This document shows positions 16,032-25,519 of a DNA stretch of 33,510 nucleotides, piece after piece. Under the pieces are notes generated by a model. The model worked only from the letters and a program-made list of their open reading frames with translations. It was not told where the DNA came from and did not search any database. The stretch's first letter is position 1. Each line of letters opens with the position of its first letter. Source of the DNA: Acidobacteriota bacterium (GTDB lineage Bacteria; Acidobacteriota; Terriglobia; Terriglobales; Acidobacteriaceae); the NCBI GenBank assembly GCA_021780075.1, contig JAJXZL010000019.1:1-33510 (forward strand). The letters are read 5' to 3'. The position numbers were made by a program, and so were the translations under genes.

Positions 16032-16279
16032 CGCGCGCTCGGGCCCTTCGGCTGATTGGGTGGCTGGCCGTGGGTCCTTTCCACGCGGTCGGCCAGATTG
16101 CGCAGCGTTTCAGACAGCTTGCGCATCGCGGTGATGGATTCGCTGCGCACCTGCGGCACAACCGCATCGTTCACGTAGGCGATGGCGTGGCGCAGTTCCA
16201 TCTCGATCAATTCAATGGCTTCCTCAATACGATGGCCTACGCCGCCGGCGCCGGGGCCTGGAGGAGGATAAGAGCTCAC
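16028..16279 (-). CDS. Small helical protein coupled to rlpA, unknown function
   Basis: This 83-residue protein starts at GTG 16279, with GAGGT about 9 bases upstream. After a Pro/Gly-rich leader (SSYPPPGPGAGGVG) it is one or two long helices: HRIEEAIELIEMELRHAIAYVNDAVVPQVRSESITAMRKLSETLRNLADRVER. The charged heptad-like pattern suggests a coiled coil. There is no signal peptide or membrane segment, so it should be cytosolic. Its stop overlaps the rlpA start by ATGA, which supports it as a real gene. I do not recognise a family. The coupling hints at a link to cell-wall turnover or division, which is inference. Confidence 0.65.
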   Translation of the reverse strand: MSSYPPPGPGAGGVGHRIEEAIELIEMELRHAIAYVNDAVVPQVRSESITAMRKLSETLRNLADRVERTHGQPPNQPKGPSAR

Positions 16280-16574
16280 GACAGACTACCTCGATTTCAG
16301 TCTGCGGGGAGCCCGCCAGCGCGTCAATGCCACCAGGGCCCCGAAACAGCCAGATGTGCCGCGATGATCAACAAAATCGCGCCCTCCGGTACCCGAATGG
16401 CAACCTTCTGCAAGCCAATGAGCTACCTTTCAAGCATTTTCTGCGTCAGGATTGGGTAGCGGAAGCACAATCATGTCGCATGTGCACATCGCGACAGACA
16501 AGCTGTCCGTTGAGAAAGCTATGCTTATCCTTCAGCACGATCCGGCCGGCCGGCATCCGGTGAGGGTGTGACGT

Positions 16575-17561
16575 TTGCGACAGCAAAGAACGGGCGACAA
16601 CAGATCGGGAAACGCAGCTGGCGGGGCAGCCGCCCGCCGCCTCGCGTCAGCCATTCTGCCGCTCCTTCTGCTCGCCTCCGCTGCATGGGCCGCCCAGAAC
16701 GCACCCCCCAGCCCCGCGCAGCCGCTGCCGGAAGCACCCCAGCCCCACACCCAGGCACAAACTCAAACCGAGACACAGACCAAAGCGCAGACCGCGCTCC
16801 CCGCACAAAACGGAGCCTCCGCCACTGCGCCCTGCAAGCCCTCGACCCCAGCCGCGTCCGCAACCCAGCCCGCAGCCGCCACGCCCGGCGCGGCCACCCA
16901 GCCCGGCTCTCAGGCCGTGCCTCGACCCTGCCCGCCACCGCCCCCCAAAAACTGGTTTGCCCGCTTCCTCACCGGCCCTGAGGTCAAGCCGTTGACGCCA
17001 AAGGAAAAGGCGCGCCTTGCCGTGCGCAACCTGCTCGACCCCTTCAACGCCGTCACCATAGCCGGAAACGCCGGCATTGCCATAGGTTCCGACGCGCGCT
17101 CTCCCTACGGCCCAGGCATGCCGGGCTTTGGACGCTATGTTGGTGTCAGCTATGCAGAAGACATGACCAGCGAAGTCTTCGGCACCTTCCTTATCCCATC
17201 CCTCACCCACCAGGACCCCCACTACCACCGCATGCCCAACGCATCCATCCCCCGCCGCGCCCTCCATGCCGTCGTCCAGATCGCCTGGACCCAGGGCGAC
17301 AACAACAAAGGCATGTTGAACTACGCCAACCTGGTGGGCTCCGGCATCGAAAACGAGATCATCAATCTCTACGTGCCGGGCCTGGAAACCAACGGCACGG
17401 CAACCGCGTCGCGCTATGCCATCGGCCTGGCCACGGCGCCCGTTGACAACTTCATCACCGAATTCGTGCCTGACGTCGCCCGCCGCATCCACGTCCGCAT
17501 CGTCCTCGTCCAACGCATCATCAACCAGGTTGCCACCACGGAAAGCCCCGCCTCGCAGTAA
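16575..17561 (+). CDS. Exported acidobacterial conserved protein, unknown function
   Basis: This is a 328-residue protein. The signal peptide is ARRLASAILPLLLLASAAWA, cut near AQN. A low-complexity linker rich in Pro, Gln, Thr and Ala (about 41-122) follows. The conserved part (about 125-320) includes KEKARLAVRNLLDPFN, SPYGPGMPGFGRYVGVSYAEDMT, TFLIPSLTHQDPHYHRMP and DNFITEFVPDVARRIHVRIVLVQRIINQV. I recall very similar sequences in other Acidobacteriota but no assigned function. The His-rich LTHQDPHYHRM is notable and could bind metal. The start is TTG 16575: an in-frame stop lies two codons upstream, no other start precedes the signal peptide, and GAGGGTG sits about 7 bases before it. It stands alone on the plus strand. 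Confidence 0.72.
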   Translation: MRQQRTGDNRSGNAAGGAAARRLASAILPLLLLASAAWAAQNAPPSPAQPLPEAPQPHTQAQTQTETQTKAQTALPAQNGASATAPCKPSTPAASATQPAAATPGAATQPGSQAVPRPCPPPPPKNWFARFLTGPEVKPLTPKEKARLAVRNLLDPFNAVTIAGNAGIAIGSDARSPYGPGMPGFGRYVGVSYAEDMTSEVFGTFLIPSLTHQDPHYHRMPNASIPRRALHAVVQIAWTQGDNNKGMLNYANLVGSGIENEIINLYVPGLETNGTATASRYAIGLATAPVDNFITEFVPDVARRIHVRIVLVQRIINQVATTESPASQ

Positions 17562-17690
17562 GGCCTAACCTGCACTGAATCAACGCAAACTCACGTGTCT
17601 GCTCGATCACGGCCCTCCAGCCGCCTCCGTTCACCGCACCCCTGCCCCCATTCAGGCGGTCATATCGCCATTCGCTGCACAGCAATTGGG

Positions 17691-17720
17691 TTGACCGGCT
17701 CGTAAGGTTACTCTTGTAAT
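17691..17720 (+). promoter_or_regulatory. Sigma-70-type promoter of the radical SAM gene
   Basis: TTGACC (17691-17696) and TGTAAT (17715-17720) match the -35 and -10 consensus at five of six bases each, with an 18-base spacer. Transcription would begin near 17727, leaving about 90 bases of leader before the ATG at 17818. This rules out the upstream in-frame ATG at 17719, which overlaps the -10 box. Confidence 0.7.
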
Positions 17721-17817
17721 GAATTTTCAGGGTCCAGCCGTATCTAAAATCCGGCGGCCGGACCAACACAGGGCGCGAGCCGCCGCTGGCAAAAATCTAC
17801 TAAGGAGAGCGCACAAC

Positions 17818-19923
<2,106 letters not shown>

Positions 19924-19985
19924 GACTGCGCGTCCAGCGAACCGCGCCTTCGGCGCAAAAAACACTCAACCTTGGTTCTCCACAC

Positions 19986-20016
19986 AAAAGGCCGCCCCGC
20001 AAGGGACGGCCTTTTT
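19986..20016 (+). terminator. Rho-independent terminator after the radical SAM gene
   Basis: AAAAGGCCG (19986-19994) pairs with CGGCCTTTT (20007-20015), with an inner CCC/GGG extension and a T run. It lies 62 bases after the stop at 19923. The A tract on the left side means it could also work on the minus strand, though no minus-strand gene needs it here. Confidence 0.85.
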
Positions 20017-20143
20017 ACTTCGCAACAAATCCATGCATGCACGATCGGGAGAAGGGTATGGGCTTCAGCCCGTGCATGAGAATCCGCCACTCCCCTTCAA
20101 GTCATCCTGAGCAGAGCACGCCCGCCCCATCTCCACCACTCTT

Positions 20144-20224
20144 GTCATCCTGAGCGGAGCGCGCTTGGGGCCCCGTCGCGCGCAGCGTGATGGGGTAAGC
20201 GGAGCGAAGGATCTGCTGTTGCTT
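20144..20224 (+). repeat. Dispersed repeat family A, copy 2
   Basis: The copy starts GTCATCCTGAGCGGAGC and ends GCGAAGGATCTGCTGTTGCT, the same ends as copy 1 at 2378-2438. Its centre holds a GC-rich hairpin: GGGGCCCC and CGCGCGCAGCG. A truncated start of the same element (GTCATCCTGAGCAGAGC) lies at 20101-20117. Confidence 0.7.
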
Positions 20225-20233
20225 CAATCACCA

Positions 20234-20376
20234 GGTGCCCCAGGTCTCGACTCTGAGACTTGGAATTCCACTCACGCCGGCTGCCCCATCCATGAGGGTT
20301 GCCCCACCCTTGTCCGCGTTCTCTGCGGAGAGGGTGGGCCCGCAAAGAACCTCGCCGAGTGCCCCATCCATGGCGT
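20234..20376 (+). repeat. Composite repeat block with long hairpin (families C and D)
   Basis: The block begins GGTGCCCCAGGTCTCGACTC then TGAGACTTGGAATTCCACTC, a shorter relative of the direct repeat at 21368 and 25138. A hairpin follows: CCCACCCT (20303-20310) pairs with AGGGTGGG (20331-20338), and TCCGC pairs with GCGGA inside it. A relative of this hairpin is at 25327-25365. No gene was seen between 19924 and 20415 apart from the terminator and these repeats. Confidence 0.65.
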
Positions 20377-20415
20377 CCACCGCAGGTGGGCGACATGGGT
20401 GGGAATCCACGAACC

Positions 20416-21198
20416 CTACCCAAAATGCCGCGCCCATGCCTGCACCCAGCCCAGCGTCACCACCTTCCACGGCGTCCAGAAGTACAACAGCACCGACGCA
20501 GCCTCCGCTGCCAGCAGCCCCACGCCGCCGATCACCGCTTGCCGCACTAGCCGTCCGCGCCACCAGTCCCACCCCAGCATCAGCGCCACCAGCAGCACAT
20601 TGCCGTAAAACGACCAGAAGAACCACACAACCATGGACGCCGGATCGTTCGGCCACACCCACCCCGTAAACCGCGAGAATCCCGGATCAGCCAAGGACAC
20701 CGTCGCCAGAATCATCATCCGCTTGTGCGCCGCCGGATTCTTCCTGAGCGTCATCCCCCACGCCAGCAGCAGCAGGAACCCGCCAATATCCACGATGTGC
20801 ACTGAGATGAATTGCGGATCAATCACGGGGTTCGACATGTGCGACACCTGCGACTCCATCGCCGCCCACGGTCCCACCACGCCCATCAGGCACGCCCAGC
20901 CCGCCGCAAACCAGCCCATCTTCATGTGCCAGCGCACCCGGTCCTTCATCACCAGCATCACCTGCGCCGTCAGGATCAGCATCCACACCGTGAACACCGC
21001 CCCGTGCAAGTTCACAATCATGGGCGCCGGCGGCTTCTCCGCAAAATATCTCGGAAAGTCCACGCCGAACCCGGCGATCATCCCCACCCACAGCACGCCC
21101 AGCCACACCGCGTAGGCCGCGCGGTCATCCCGCGCGCTCCATGTCCCGCGCACATGCCACGTACTCCGCCCATTCTGCACCGCAGATGCAGTCGCCAT
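20416..21198 (-). CDS. Multi-pass membrane protein, unknown function
   Basis: This 260-residue protein has about six or seven hydrophobic helices, near residues 30-47, 66-84, 95-112, 133-147, 190-211 and 218-240. His residues sit close to helix ends (VNLHGAVFTVWM, RWHMKMGW, ISVHIVDIG, NPAAHKRMMILATVSLADPGFSR). The HKRMMILATVSL..P phrase is shared with uncharacterised bacterial membrane proteins in which paired His residues suggest haem or quinone contact; that is inference. AGGAGGT lies 6 bases before ATG 21198, so the start is secure. It is a single gene between the radical SAM gene and the RHS island. The name should stay hypothetical membrane protein. Confidence 0.75.
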   Translation of the reverse strand: MATASAVQNGRSTWHVRGTWSARDDRAAYAVWLGVLWVGMIAGFGVDFPRYFAEKPPAPMIVNLHGAVFTVWMLILTAQVMLVMKDRVRWHMKMGWFAAGWACLMGVVGPWAAMESQVSHMSNPVIDPQFISVHIVDIGGFLLLLAWGMTLRKNPAAHKRMMILATVSLADPGFSRFTGWVWPNDPASMVVWFFWSFYGNVLLVALMLGWDWWRGRLVRQAVIGGVGLLAAEAASVLLYFWTPWKVVTLGWVQAWARHFG

Positions 21199-21367
21199 CG
21201 CCGACCTCCTGATACACAGCTATCCTTGGCCCCCTGGCCAGTCTTTTCCCTTAGGTTGTCCCAGAATGCCTTGGCCCTGAATGAAGAGAAGAATGTGAGG
21301 AAGATGGAGACGCAACGACTATAGTGCGGGCCGCCAGCGAAAATCAATCAAATTTCTAGGACCACCA

Positions 21368-21427
21368 CGTGCCCCAGAGCCTGCCCTGAGCTTGTCGAAG
21401 GGTTCCGCTTTTGAGACCCGGGATTCC
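21368..21427 (+). repeat. 60-bp direct repeat, left border of the RHS island
   Basis: The repeat starts CGTGCCCCAGAGCCTGCCCT and includes GAGCTTGTCGAAGGG and CTTTTGAGACC, ending GGATTCC. It matches 25138-25197 at 57 of 60 bases in the same orientation. It runs into the apparent 5' end of the RHS frame, whose first residues are encoded by it. Confidence 0.85.
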
Positions 21428-23354
21428 ACTCACACCGGGTTGTCCACCCTCTTCGATTACGATTCCCCTGTGCCGAGTGCAAGCAAAAGCGCCGCCGCGC
21501 CCTATCCGCTGGAGCCCGTCCTTGTCGAGCGGGCTGACGGGAACTGTGACCTTTTACAACAATGGATCTTCCATCGGTACTGCTACCCTCTCCGGCACCA
21601 CTGCCTCTTTCAGCACGAATCTCCTTCCGGGGACTCATTCAATTTCCGCAAGTTGGCTTGGGAATGCGGACTATACTGGGACGACATCAAACTCAATCAG
21701 CCAAGTTGTGAATGGCCAGATCCTATACGGCTATACGGTACCCTCTGGAGGATACGACGGGTCCGGCAATATTAAGACCTACAGGGATTATGTGACGGGA
21801 ACCTGGAGCCTGACGTTCGATACCTTGAACCGGCTAATGGGCGGAGAATCGAGTAGCGGCAGCTATCCATATTACTGTTGGAGCTATGATGTGTTCGGGA
21901 ATAGGACAGCGCAAGAGACCTCAAACGCTGCCTTTACGTCCGGATCCGGGGGCGCTACTGCCTGCCAAACTTCCGGAGGGATCGGTCAAAATGTCTGGGC
22001 ACAGTACAGCACAACCGTAAACGGTTCCAACAACAACCAGATGAGTGCGACCAGCCAGAACGTGAATCAAGGAAATTGCTACGATGCTTCGGGCGATGTC
22101 ACCTGCGACGGTACGTCTCAATACTTGTATGACGGCGATGGCCGATTGTGTGCGGCTAAGAACACCCTAACAGGTGCAATGACGGGATACTTGTATAACG
22201 CGGAAGGCATTCGCGTAGCGAAGGGAACGATTTCGATCTGGAGCTGCGGTGCCGGCAACGGCTTCCAGACGACGAGCGACTACATTCTAGGGCCTAGCTC
22301 CGAGCAGATGACTGAGATGTCGGTCTCCAGCTCGACAGTGACGTGGGCTCATACAAACGTTTGGGCTAACGGAAGACTAATTTCCACCTATGAAGTGAAC
22401 GGGAACAAGCTCCATTTCTATCAGTATGATCCTCTTGGAACTCGCCGTTCTCAGACGGACCCCAACGGAGTGCAGGAACAGACTTGTTTGAGCCTGCCTT
22501 ATGGAGATGGAGAGAGTTGTACACCATCTCCCACTGAGCATCTTTTCACCGGCAAAGAACGTGACTCCGAATCCGGCAATGACTACTTCGGGGCTAGGTA
22601 CTATGCGTCTACGATGGGACGCTGGTTGAGCCCGGACTGGAGCGCGAAAGCAGAACCGGTGCCGTACGCGAAGCTGGATAATCCGCAAAGCCTGAACCTA
22701 TATGCCTACGTTTTAAACAATCCGATGACGGGTCGCGATCTGGATGGCCATGTCTGTATCTTTGGCATAGGGAATACTTGCGTCCCAACGCAACCGCCGC
22801 CTCCGCCGCCTACACCCGATCCGGCCCATGTGCGACCTCCCAACGATCATAGGGTTGGGCCAGCAACGGGCAGCTCAACTCCTCAAACGGCGAGTAAACC
22901 AAAGGGTCTCACAGTTGGGGCAGGCATTTCCGGGAATGTGGACGCCGGGGTCGGTGTGGCAGGTGCTGAGGCAAATGGCGCCTATTACAAAGTGGCATCT
23001 GTGAACACAAAAGGACAAGTGCAAGTTAGCGATGCACTGAGCGGGGGCACAGTAGCATATGCGGGGAGTCACACGGCGGGTGCACCAGATCAGAGTGCAA
23101 CCTCACCATTAGTTGCCGGCGCTTACGCAGGAGTCGGCTTGAGCGGCCTGATTGCAAACACGTCGACTACGGGCGATTTGAGTGGTCCGTTTGCTGTCAC
23201 ACAAATCAATATCCCGTTAGTGTCGGTTCAGATTTTCAATGACACAAGTGGCGACTGGGGGATGAGCTTTACGATCGGACCTTCGACGCCGACTGCCTCA
23301 ATCTTCAATATGACTACGACGACACGCGTGGATTGTGAAGTTGGCTGCAACTAG
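21411..23354 (+). CDS. RHS repeat-associated core protein, 5'-truncated
   Basis: This is a 647-residue open frame and the 3' remnant of a larger RHS polymorphic toxin-type protein. The first ~40 residues come from a dispersed repeat and unrelated DNA. From about 42 there is a clipped bacterial Ig-like domain (GTVTFYNNGSSIGTATLSGT to about 100). RHS/YD-type repeats follow (FDTLNRLMGGE, SYDVFGNRTAQE, YLYDGDGRLCAAKN, YLYNAEGIRVAKG). The RHS core is at about 376-446: HLFTGKERDSESGNDYFGARYYASTMGRWLSPDW ... LNLYAYVLNNP ... RDLDGH. After DGH comes the variable tip (447-647): a Pro-rich linker, then Gly/Ala/Thr-rich beta-like sequence with no nuclease or deaminase motif. There is no signal peptide, natural start or ribosome binding site; TTG 21411 is only the frame's first start codon. 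It is probably not made as a functional protein. Confidence 0.75.
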   Translation: MRPGIPLTPGCPPSSITIPLCRVQAKAPPRPIRWSPSLSSGLTGTVTFYNNGSSIGTATLSGTTASFSTNLLPGTHSISASWLGNADYTGTTSNSISQVVNGQILYGYTVPSGGYDGSGNIKTYRDYVTGTWSLTFDTLNRLMGGESSSGSYPYYCWSYDVFGNRTAQETSNAAFTSGSGGATACQTSGGIGQNVWAQYSTTVNGSNNNQMSATSQNVNQGNCYDASGDVTCDGTSQYLYDGDGRLCAAKNTLTGAMTGYLYNAEGIRVAKGTISIWSCGAGNGFQTTSDYILGPSSEQMTEMSVSSSTVTWAHTNVWANGRLISTYEVNGNKLHFYQYDPLGTRRSQTDPNGVQEQTCLSLPYGDGESCTPSPTEHLFTGKERDSESGNDYFGARYYASTMGRWLSPDWSAKAEPVPYAKLDNPQSLNLYAYVLNNPMTGRDLDGHVCIFGIGNTCVPTQPPPPPPTPDPAHVRPPNDHRVGPATGSSTPQTASKPKGLTVGAGISGNVDAGVGVAGAEANGAYYKVASVNTKGQVQVSDALSGGTVAYAGSHTAGAPDQSATSPLVAGAYAGVGLSGLIANTSTTGDLSGPFAVTQINIPLVSVQIFNDTSGDWGMSFTIGPSTPTASIFNMTTTTRVDCEVGCN

Positions 23355-23415
23355 GGAGGTGCCTGAACTGACATTAATGTATGACTAGCTGGGATTGCAA
23401 GGAGATTTGGTGATT

Positions 23416-23790
23416 ATGAAATACGAATCAATTTGGGCCGATTATCGGCGCATTCGCAAGCGCGGTATGTATGCACTCTTAGCTTTCGTCGCATTGCCGT
23501 TCTTGGTGATCCCGAGCATCGGACTATTGATGAATTTGATTAAGGAGCCTATTCCAACTGCTCTGGTCGATCTTCTCTTCTTTATTGAGGTCATTCTACT
23601 GTTGACAGCCGGGTATTATGCTTACGTTCAATACACGTGGGAGTGTCCGCGCTGCGGAGAGCGTTTTGGCCGTTTGCATGACGAATGCCAAAACTGCGGC
23701 CTACCAAAATGGGCTGACGAGGAAGACGGTCAGTTGGATGAAGACACCAATACGTCGAGTGGAGAAAAAAGGAACGGACCCCGAATCTGA
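23416..23790 (+). CDS. Small two-helix membrane protein with zinc ribbon; candidate immunity protein
   Basis: This 124-residue protein has two hydrophobic helices (about 18-42 and 49-73), then a zinc-ribbon, CPRCGERFGRLHDECQNCGLPKW, with Cys 77, 80, 91 and 94. A Glu/Asp-rich tail follows. AAGGAG lies at 23399-23404, so GTG 23410 (5-base spacing) is as likely a start as ATG 23416. It follows the RHS tip by about 60 bases on the same strand. Genes directly after an RHS tip usually protect the cell from that tip, so immunity is the first guess, but the protein has no recognised immunity family. Small membrane proteins ending in such a ribbon are, as I recall, common in Acidobacteriota. Confidence 0.65.
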   Translation: MKYESIWADYRRIRKRGMYALLAFVALPFLVIPSIGLLMNLIKEPIPTALVDLLFFIEVILLLTAGYYAYVQYTWECPRCGERFGRLHDECQNCGLPKWADEEDGQLDEDTNTSSGEKRNGPRI

Positions 23791-24219
23791 AGAGGGAGAT
23801 CATCCGCAGAATTTCAGACTGGTGGACAATATTCGACGGACATCAACAATGCCCAACCAGGTGATGCAATCTTCTTTACCGACTCACAAGGAAACGTCGT
23901 TCATACAGGCATTGTGGTGGATGTGCGCGATGGAAAGGTGTACTTCGTACACGCGCCAAGGCCAGGTAAGAAAGTCCAGCCGTTTTACGTTAAGATCAAG
24001 AACCCGAAGCTCGGAAACGAGAATTTTGCTGGACTGGGCCGATCAATTGAAAAGCCTCGCTCGTCCTCAACTTCAGCTTCAAATACGTCAGGTACATGGC
24101 AGAGATTTATTAACTGGGCGTGGTCACTCTTTGGAAATCAACCGCCCGCTGAGCCCACGGCGAAGGTAAGCGCTACAAGTTGCGCCACTGGGCCGGATGG
24201 AAAGGTGAGCTGTCAGTAG
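23791..24219 (+). pseudogene. Start-less NlpC/P60- or CHAP-like toxin-tip fragment
   Basis: The frame is open for 142 codons after the TGA that ends the zinc-ribbon gene, with no start codon at its beginning. It reads FQTGGQYSTDINNAQPGDAIFFTDSQGN, then VVHTGIVVDVRDGKVYFVHA, the C-terminal half of a cysteine peptidase/amidase domain: the GD[AL]xFF strand, the HTGI histidine strand, then a second FVHA strand. The catalytic Cys, expected some 40-50 residues upstream, is absent. A spacer and SGTWQRFINWAWSLFG end the frame. GTG 23914 could start only a meaningless stub. This fits a displaced (orphan) RHS tip left by recombination. Fold assignment is by motif only. Confidence 0.6.
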
Positions 24220-24286
24220 TCCTCCGATTCAAGACCGAACAGATTCAGTTGCGACGCTGTAGGGCGCAGAGCGTGAGAGCAAGTCG

Positions 24287-24916
24287 ATGACGAAACATAG
24301 AAGATTTTGCAAAGGGCTGTTCTTGGTCATTGTCAGTCTATGCACTGCTTCCAGTTGCTTAACGTATGCTGTCGCTGAGAACGCGGGCAACAGCCCAGTT
24401 GCCTTATCCATTGGTAGTCGAAACCAGGAGTGCATTGACGCAGCCGTGAAGGTTCTAGGAGAACATGCAGAGGTCCTGAAATGTGGAACATTGAACGATC
24501 CAAAAGTCTTGGAATCGGTTGCGGTTCTTCGAACGGGGAAAGTATCTGAACAGAGAACCGGTGTAAACATTTTACAACTTGTCATATTGCGCCGCGAGAG
24601 TTCCGACTGGAAGGTGGCACTGAGCGTTTCCAAGCAAATTAAGAATGACGCCGGATTCATCGGAGTAGACTACATCGACGATTCAGCCCCATTTTATGGC
24701 TACCGTTTGGCATTCGCAGATCAACGTGATGACGGGAAAAAGTCGTTTGTGTTGAATTTCAGCTATCTGTTGAAAGGCGAAAAAATAGACGTGGAGGCGC
24801 TGCCAATTCAAATTGCATGGGACAGGTCGGTTGGACGCTATCGAGAATTCGGTATGAACAGCGAGCCGGAAGGCTTTAAACCTGAACTAAAGAACCCCCC
24901 TCATCTCAAACACTGA
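24287..24916 (+). CDS. Signal-peptide protein; candidate periplasmic immunity protein for the orphan tip
   Basis: This 209-residue protein starts with a basic and hydrophobic leader (MTKHRRFCKGLFLVIVSLCTASSCLTYAVA), so it should be exported; lipid attachment at Cys19 or Cys24 is possible but no lipobox is convincing. The mature part is mixed alpha/beta, with ECIDAAVKVLGEHAEVLKCG giving two Cys that could bond. I recognise no family. It starts 67 bases after the NlpC/P60-like fragment, on the same strand, where an immunity gene would sit. An amidase tip acts on peptidoglycan in the periplasm, and an exported partner would meet it there. That is inference. A/T-rich codon use matches the rest of the island, not the chromosome around it. 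Confidence 0.6.
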   Translation: MTKHRRFCKGLFLVIVSLCTASSCLTYAVAENAGNSPVALSIGSRNQECIDAAVKVLGEHAEVLKCGTLNDPKVLESVAVLRTGKVSEQRTGVNILQLVILRRESSDWKVALSVSKQIKNDAGFIGVDYIDDSAPFYGYRLAFADQRDDGKKSFVLNFSYLLKGEKIDVEALPIQIAWDRSVGRYREFGMNSEPEGFKPELKNPPHLKH

Positions 24917-25049
24917 TCTCACGCCGACCGCTTTTCGAGCCACTGATCCCAAATGCAAGTATGACGAACTCTCTATTCACGTACGACGGTACTCAGAAAC
25001 ATGGCGGGTGGCCCCGGTCCCGTGATTGTTCCAAACCACGCTGAGGGTG

Positions 25050-25080
25050 CCCCCGGTCCCTCGCTTTTGGGGACCGGGGG
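25050..25080 (+). repeat. GC-rich hairpin
   Basis: CCCCCGGTCC (25050-25059) pairs perfectly with GGACCGGGGG (25071-25080) around an 11-base loop, CTCGCTTTTGG. A partial duplicate (GGCCCCGGTCCC) is at 25010-25021. There is no T run, so it is not a typical terminator. Confidence 0.75.
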
Positions 25081-25137
25081 ATGGTGGAAGCACTGTTCTA
25101 TGGGCGGGTGGCCAAGTCTGACCTGCCACAGGCAATG

Positions 25138-25197
25138 CGTGCCCCAGAGCCTGCCCTGAGCTTGTCGAAGGGTCTCGCTTTTGAGACCTGGGATTCC
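25138..25197 (+). repeat. 60-bp direct repeat, right border of the RHS island
   Basis: This copy matches 21368-21427 at 57 of 60 bases in direct orientation. The two copies lie 3.77 kb apart and enclose the RHS remnant, the zinc-ribbon gene, the orphan tip and the exported protein. Confidence 0.85.
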
Positions 25198-25220
25198 TGC
25201 ATACCCATCGCGCCTTGTAA

Positions 25221-25279
25221 CAGGGCACGACTTCAGTCGTGCCGCAAACGGCGGCACAGCTGGGGGCTTTATCCCCTGC
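25221..25279 (+). repeat. Dispersed palindromic repeat family B, copy 3
   Basis: It has the identical 20-base core GGCACGACTTCAGTCGTGCC (25224-25243), then GCAAACGGC and a GGGGG...CCCC hairpin tail. CAGGG and CCCTG frame the unit, as in copy 2 at 2622-2680, more than 22 kb away. Confidence 0.8.
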
Positions 25280-25326
25280 CCATCGGCAATGCCCATCACC
25301 CCTCCGGCAGCAGAAGCCACCGGGTC

Positions 25327-25365
25327 GCCCATCCTTTTCCGCGCACTCCGCGGAAAGAGTGGGCT
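25327..25365 (+). repeat. Hairpin repeat family D
   Basis: GCCCA with TTTTCCGCG on the left pairs with CGCGGAAAG and TGGGC on the right. The same plan (GCCC-ACCCT-TCCGC / GCGGA-AGGGT-GGGC) is at 20302-20339. It lies 20 bases after family B copy 3. Confidence 0.65.
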
Positions 25366-25458
25366 CACAAAAAATCTCCGACAGGTTTGCAGAGAATTTC
25401 CCCCACTTCGTGCAGAATAAGAAAGTGAGTCAGAACCACGCATCCAGCCCTCACAGAA

Positions 25459-25493
25459 GAGCTAAAAGCTGGAAGCTGGAGGCTAGCGGCTGG
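25459..25493 (+). repeat. GCT-rich short repeat related to the gcvH-gcvPA element
   Basis: AGCTGGAAGCTGGAGGCTAG with CGGCTG following matches the arm at 8824-8849 at 23 of 26 bases. It is a single arm here; no opposite arm was found close by. Confidence 0.5.
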
Positions 25494-25495
25494 TA

Positions 25496-25519
25496 CCCCC
25501 CCCCCCCCCCTACCCCCCC
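25496..25519 (+). repeat. Homopolymer C tract
   Basis: Fifteen C in a row (25496-25510) are followed by TA and seven more C. Tracts like this slip during replication and sequencing, so the length here may be wrong or variable. No open frame of interest crosses it. Confidence 0.85.

Noticed and set aside
16647..17513. A 288-residue minus-strand frame opposite the exported acidobacterial protein
   Set aside because: It is Gly/Val/Asp-rich low complexity without a start signal, and the plus-strand frame has a signal peptide and conserved motifs.
17719..17817. Upstream in-frame ATG extending the radical SAM protein by 33 residues
   Set aside because: The ATG overlaps the -10 box of the promoter and has no ribosome binding site, while ATG 17818 follows AAGGAG.
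24973..25443. Minus-strand frames of 156 and 83 residues in the repeat cluster
   Set aside because: They read through hairpin repeats and share peptides with frames in the other repeat copies, so they are not genes.
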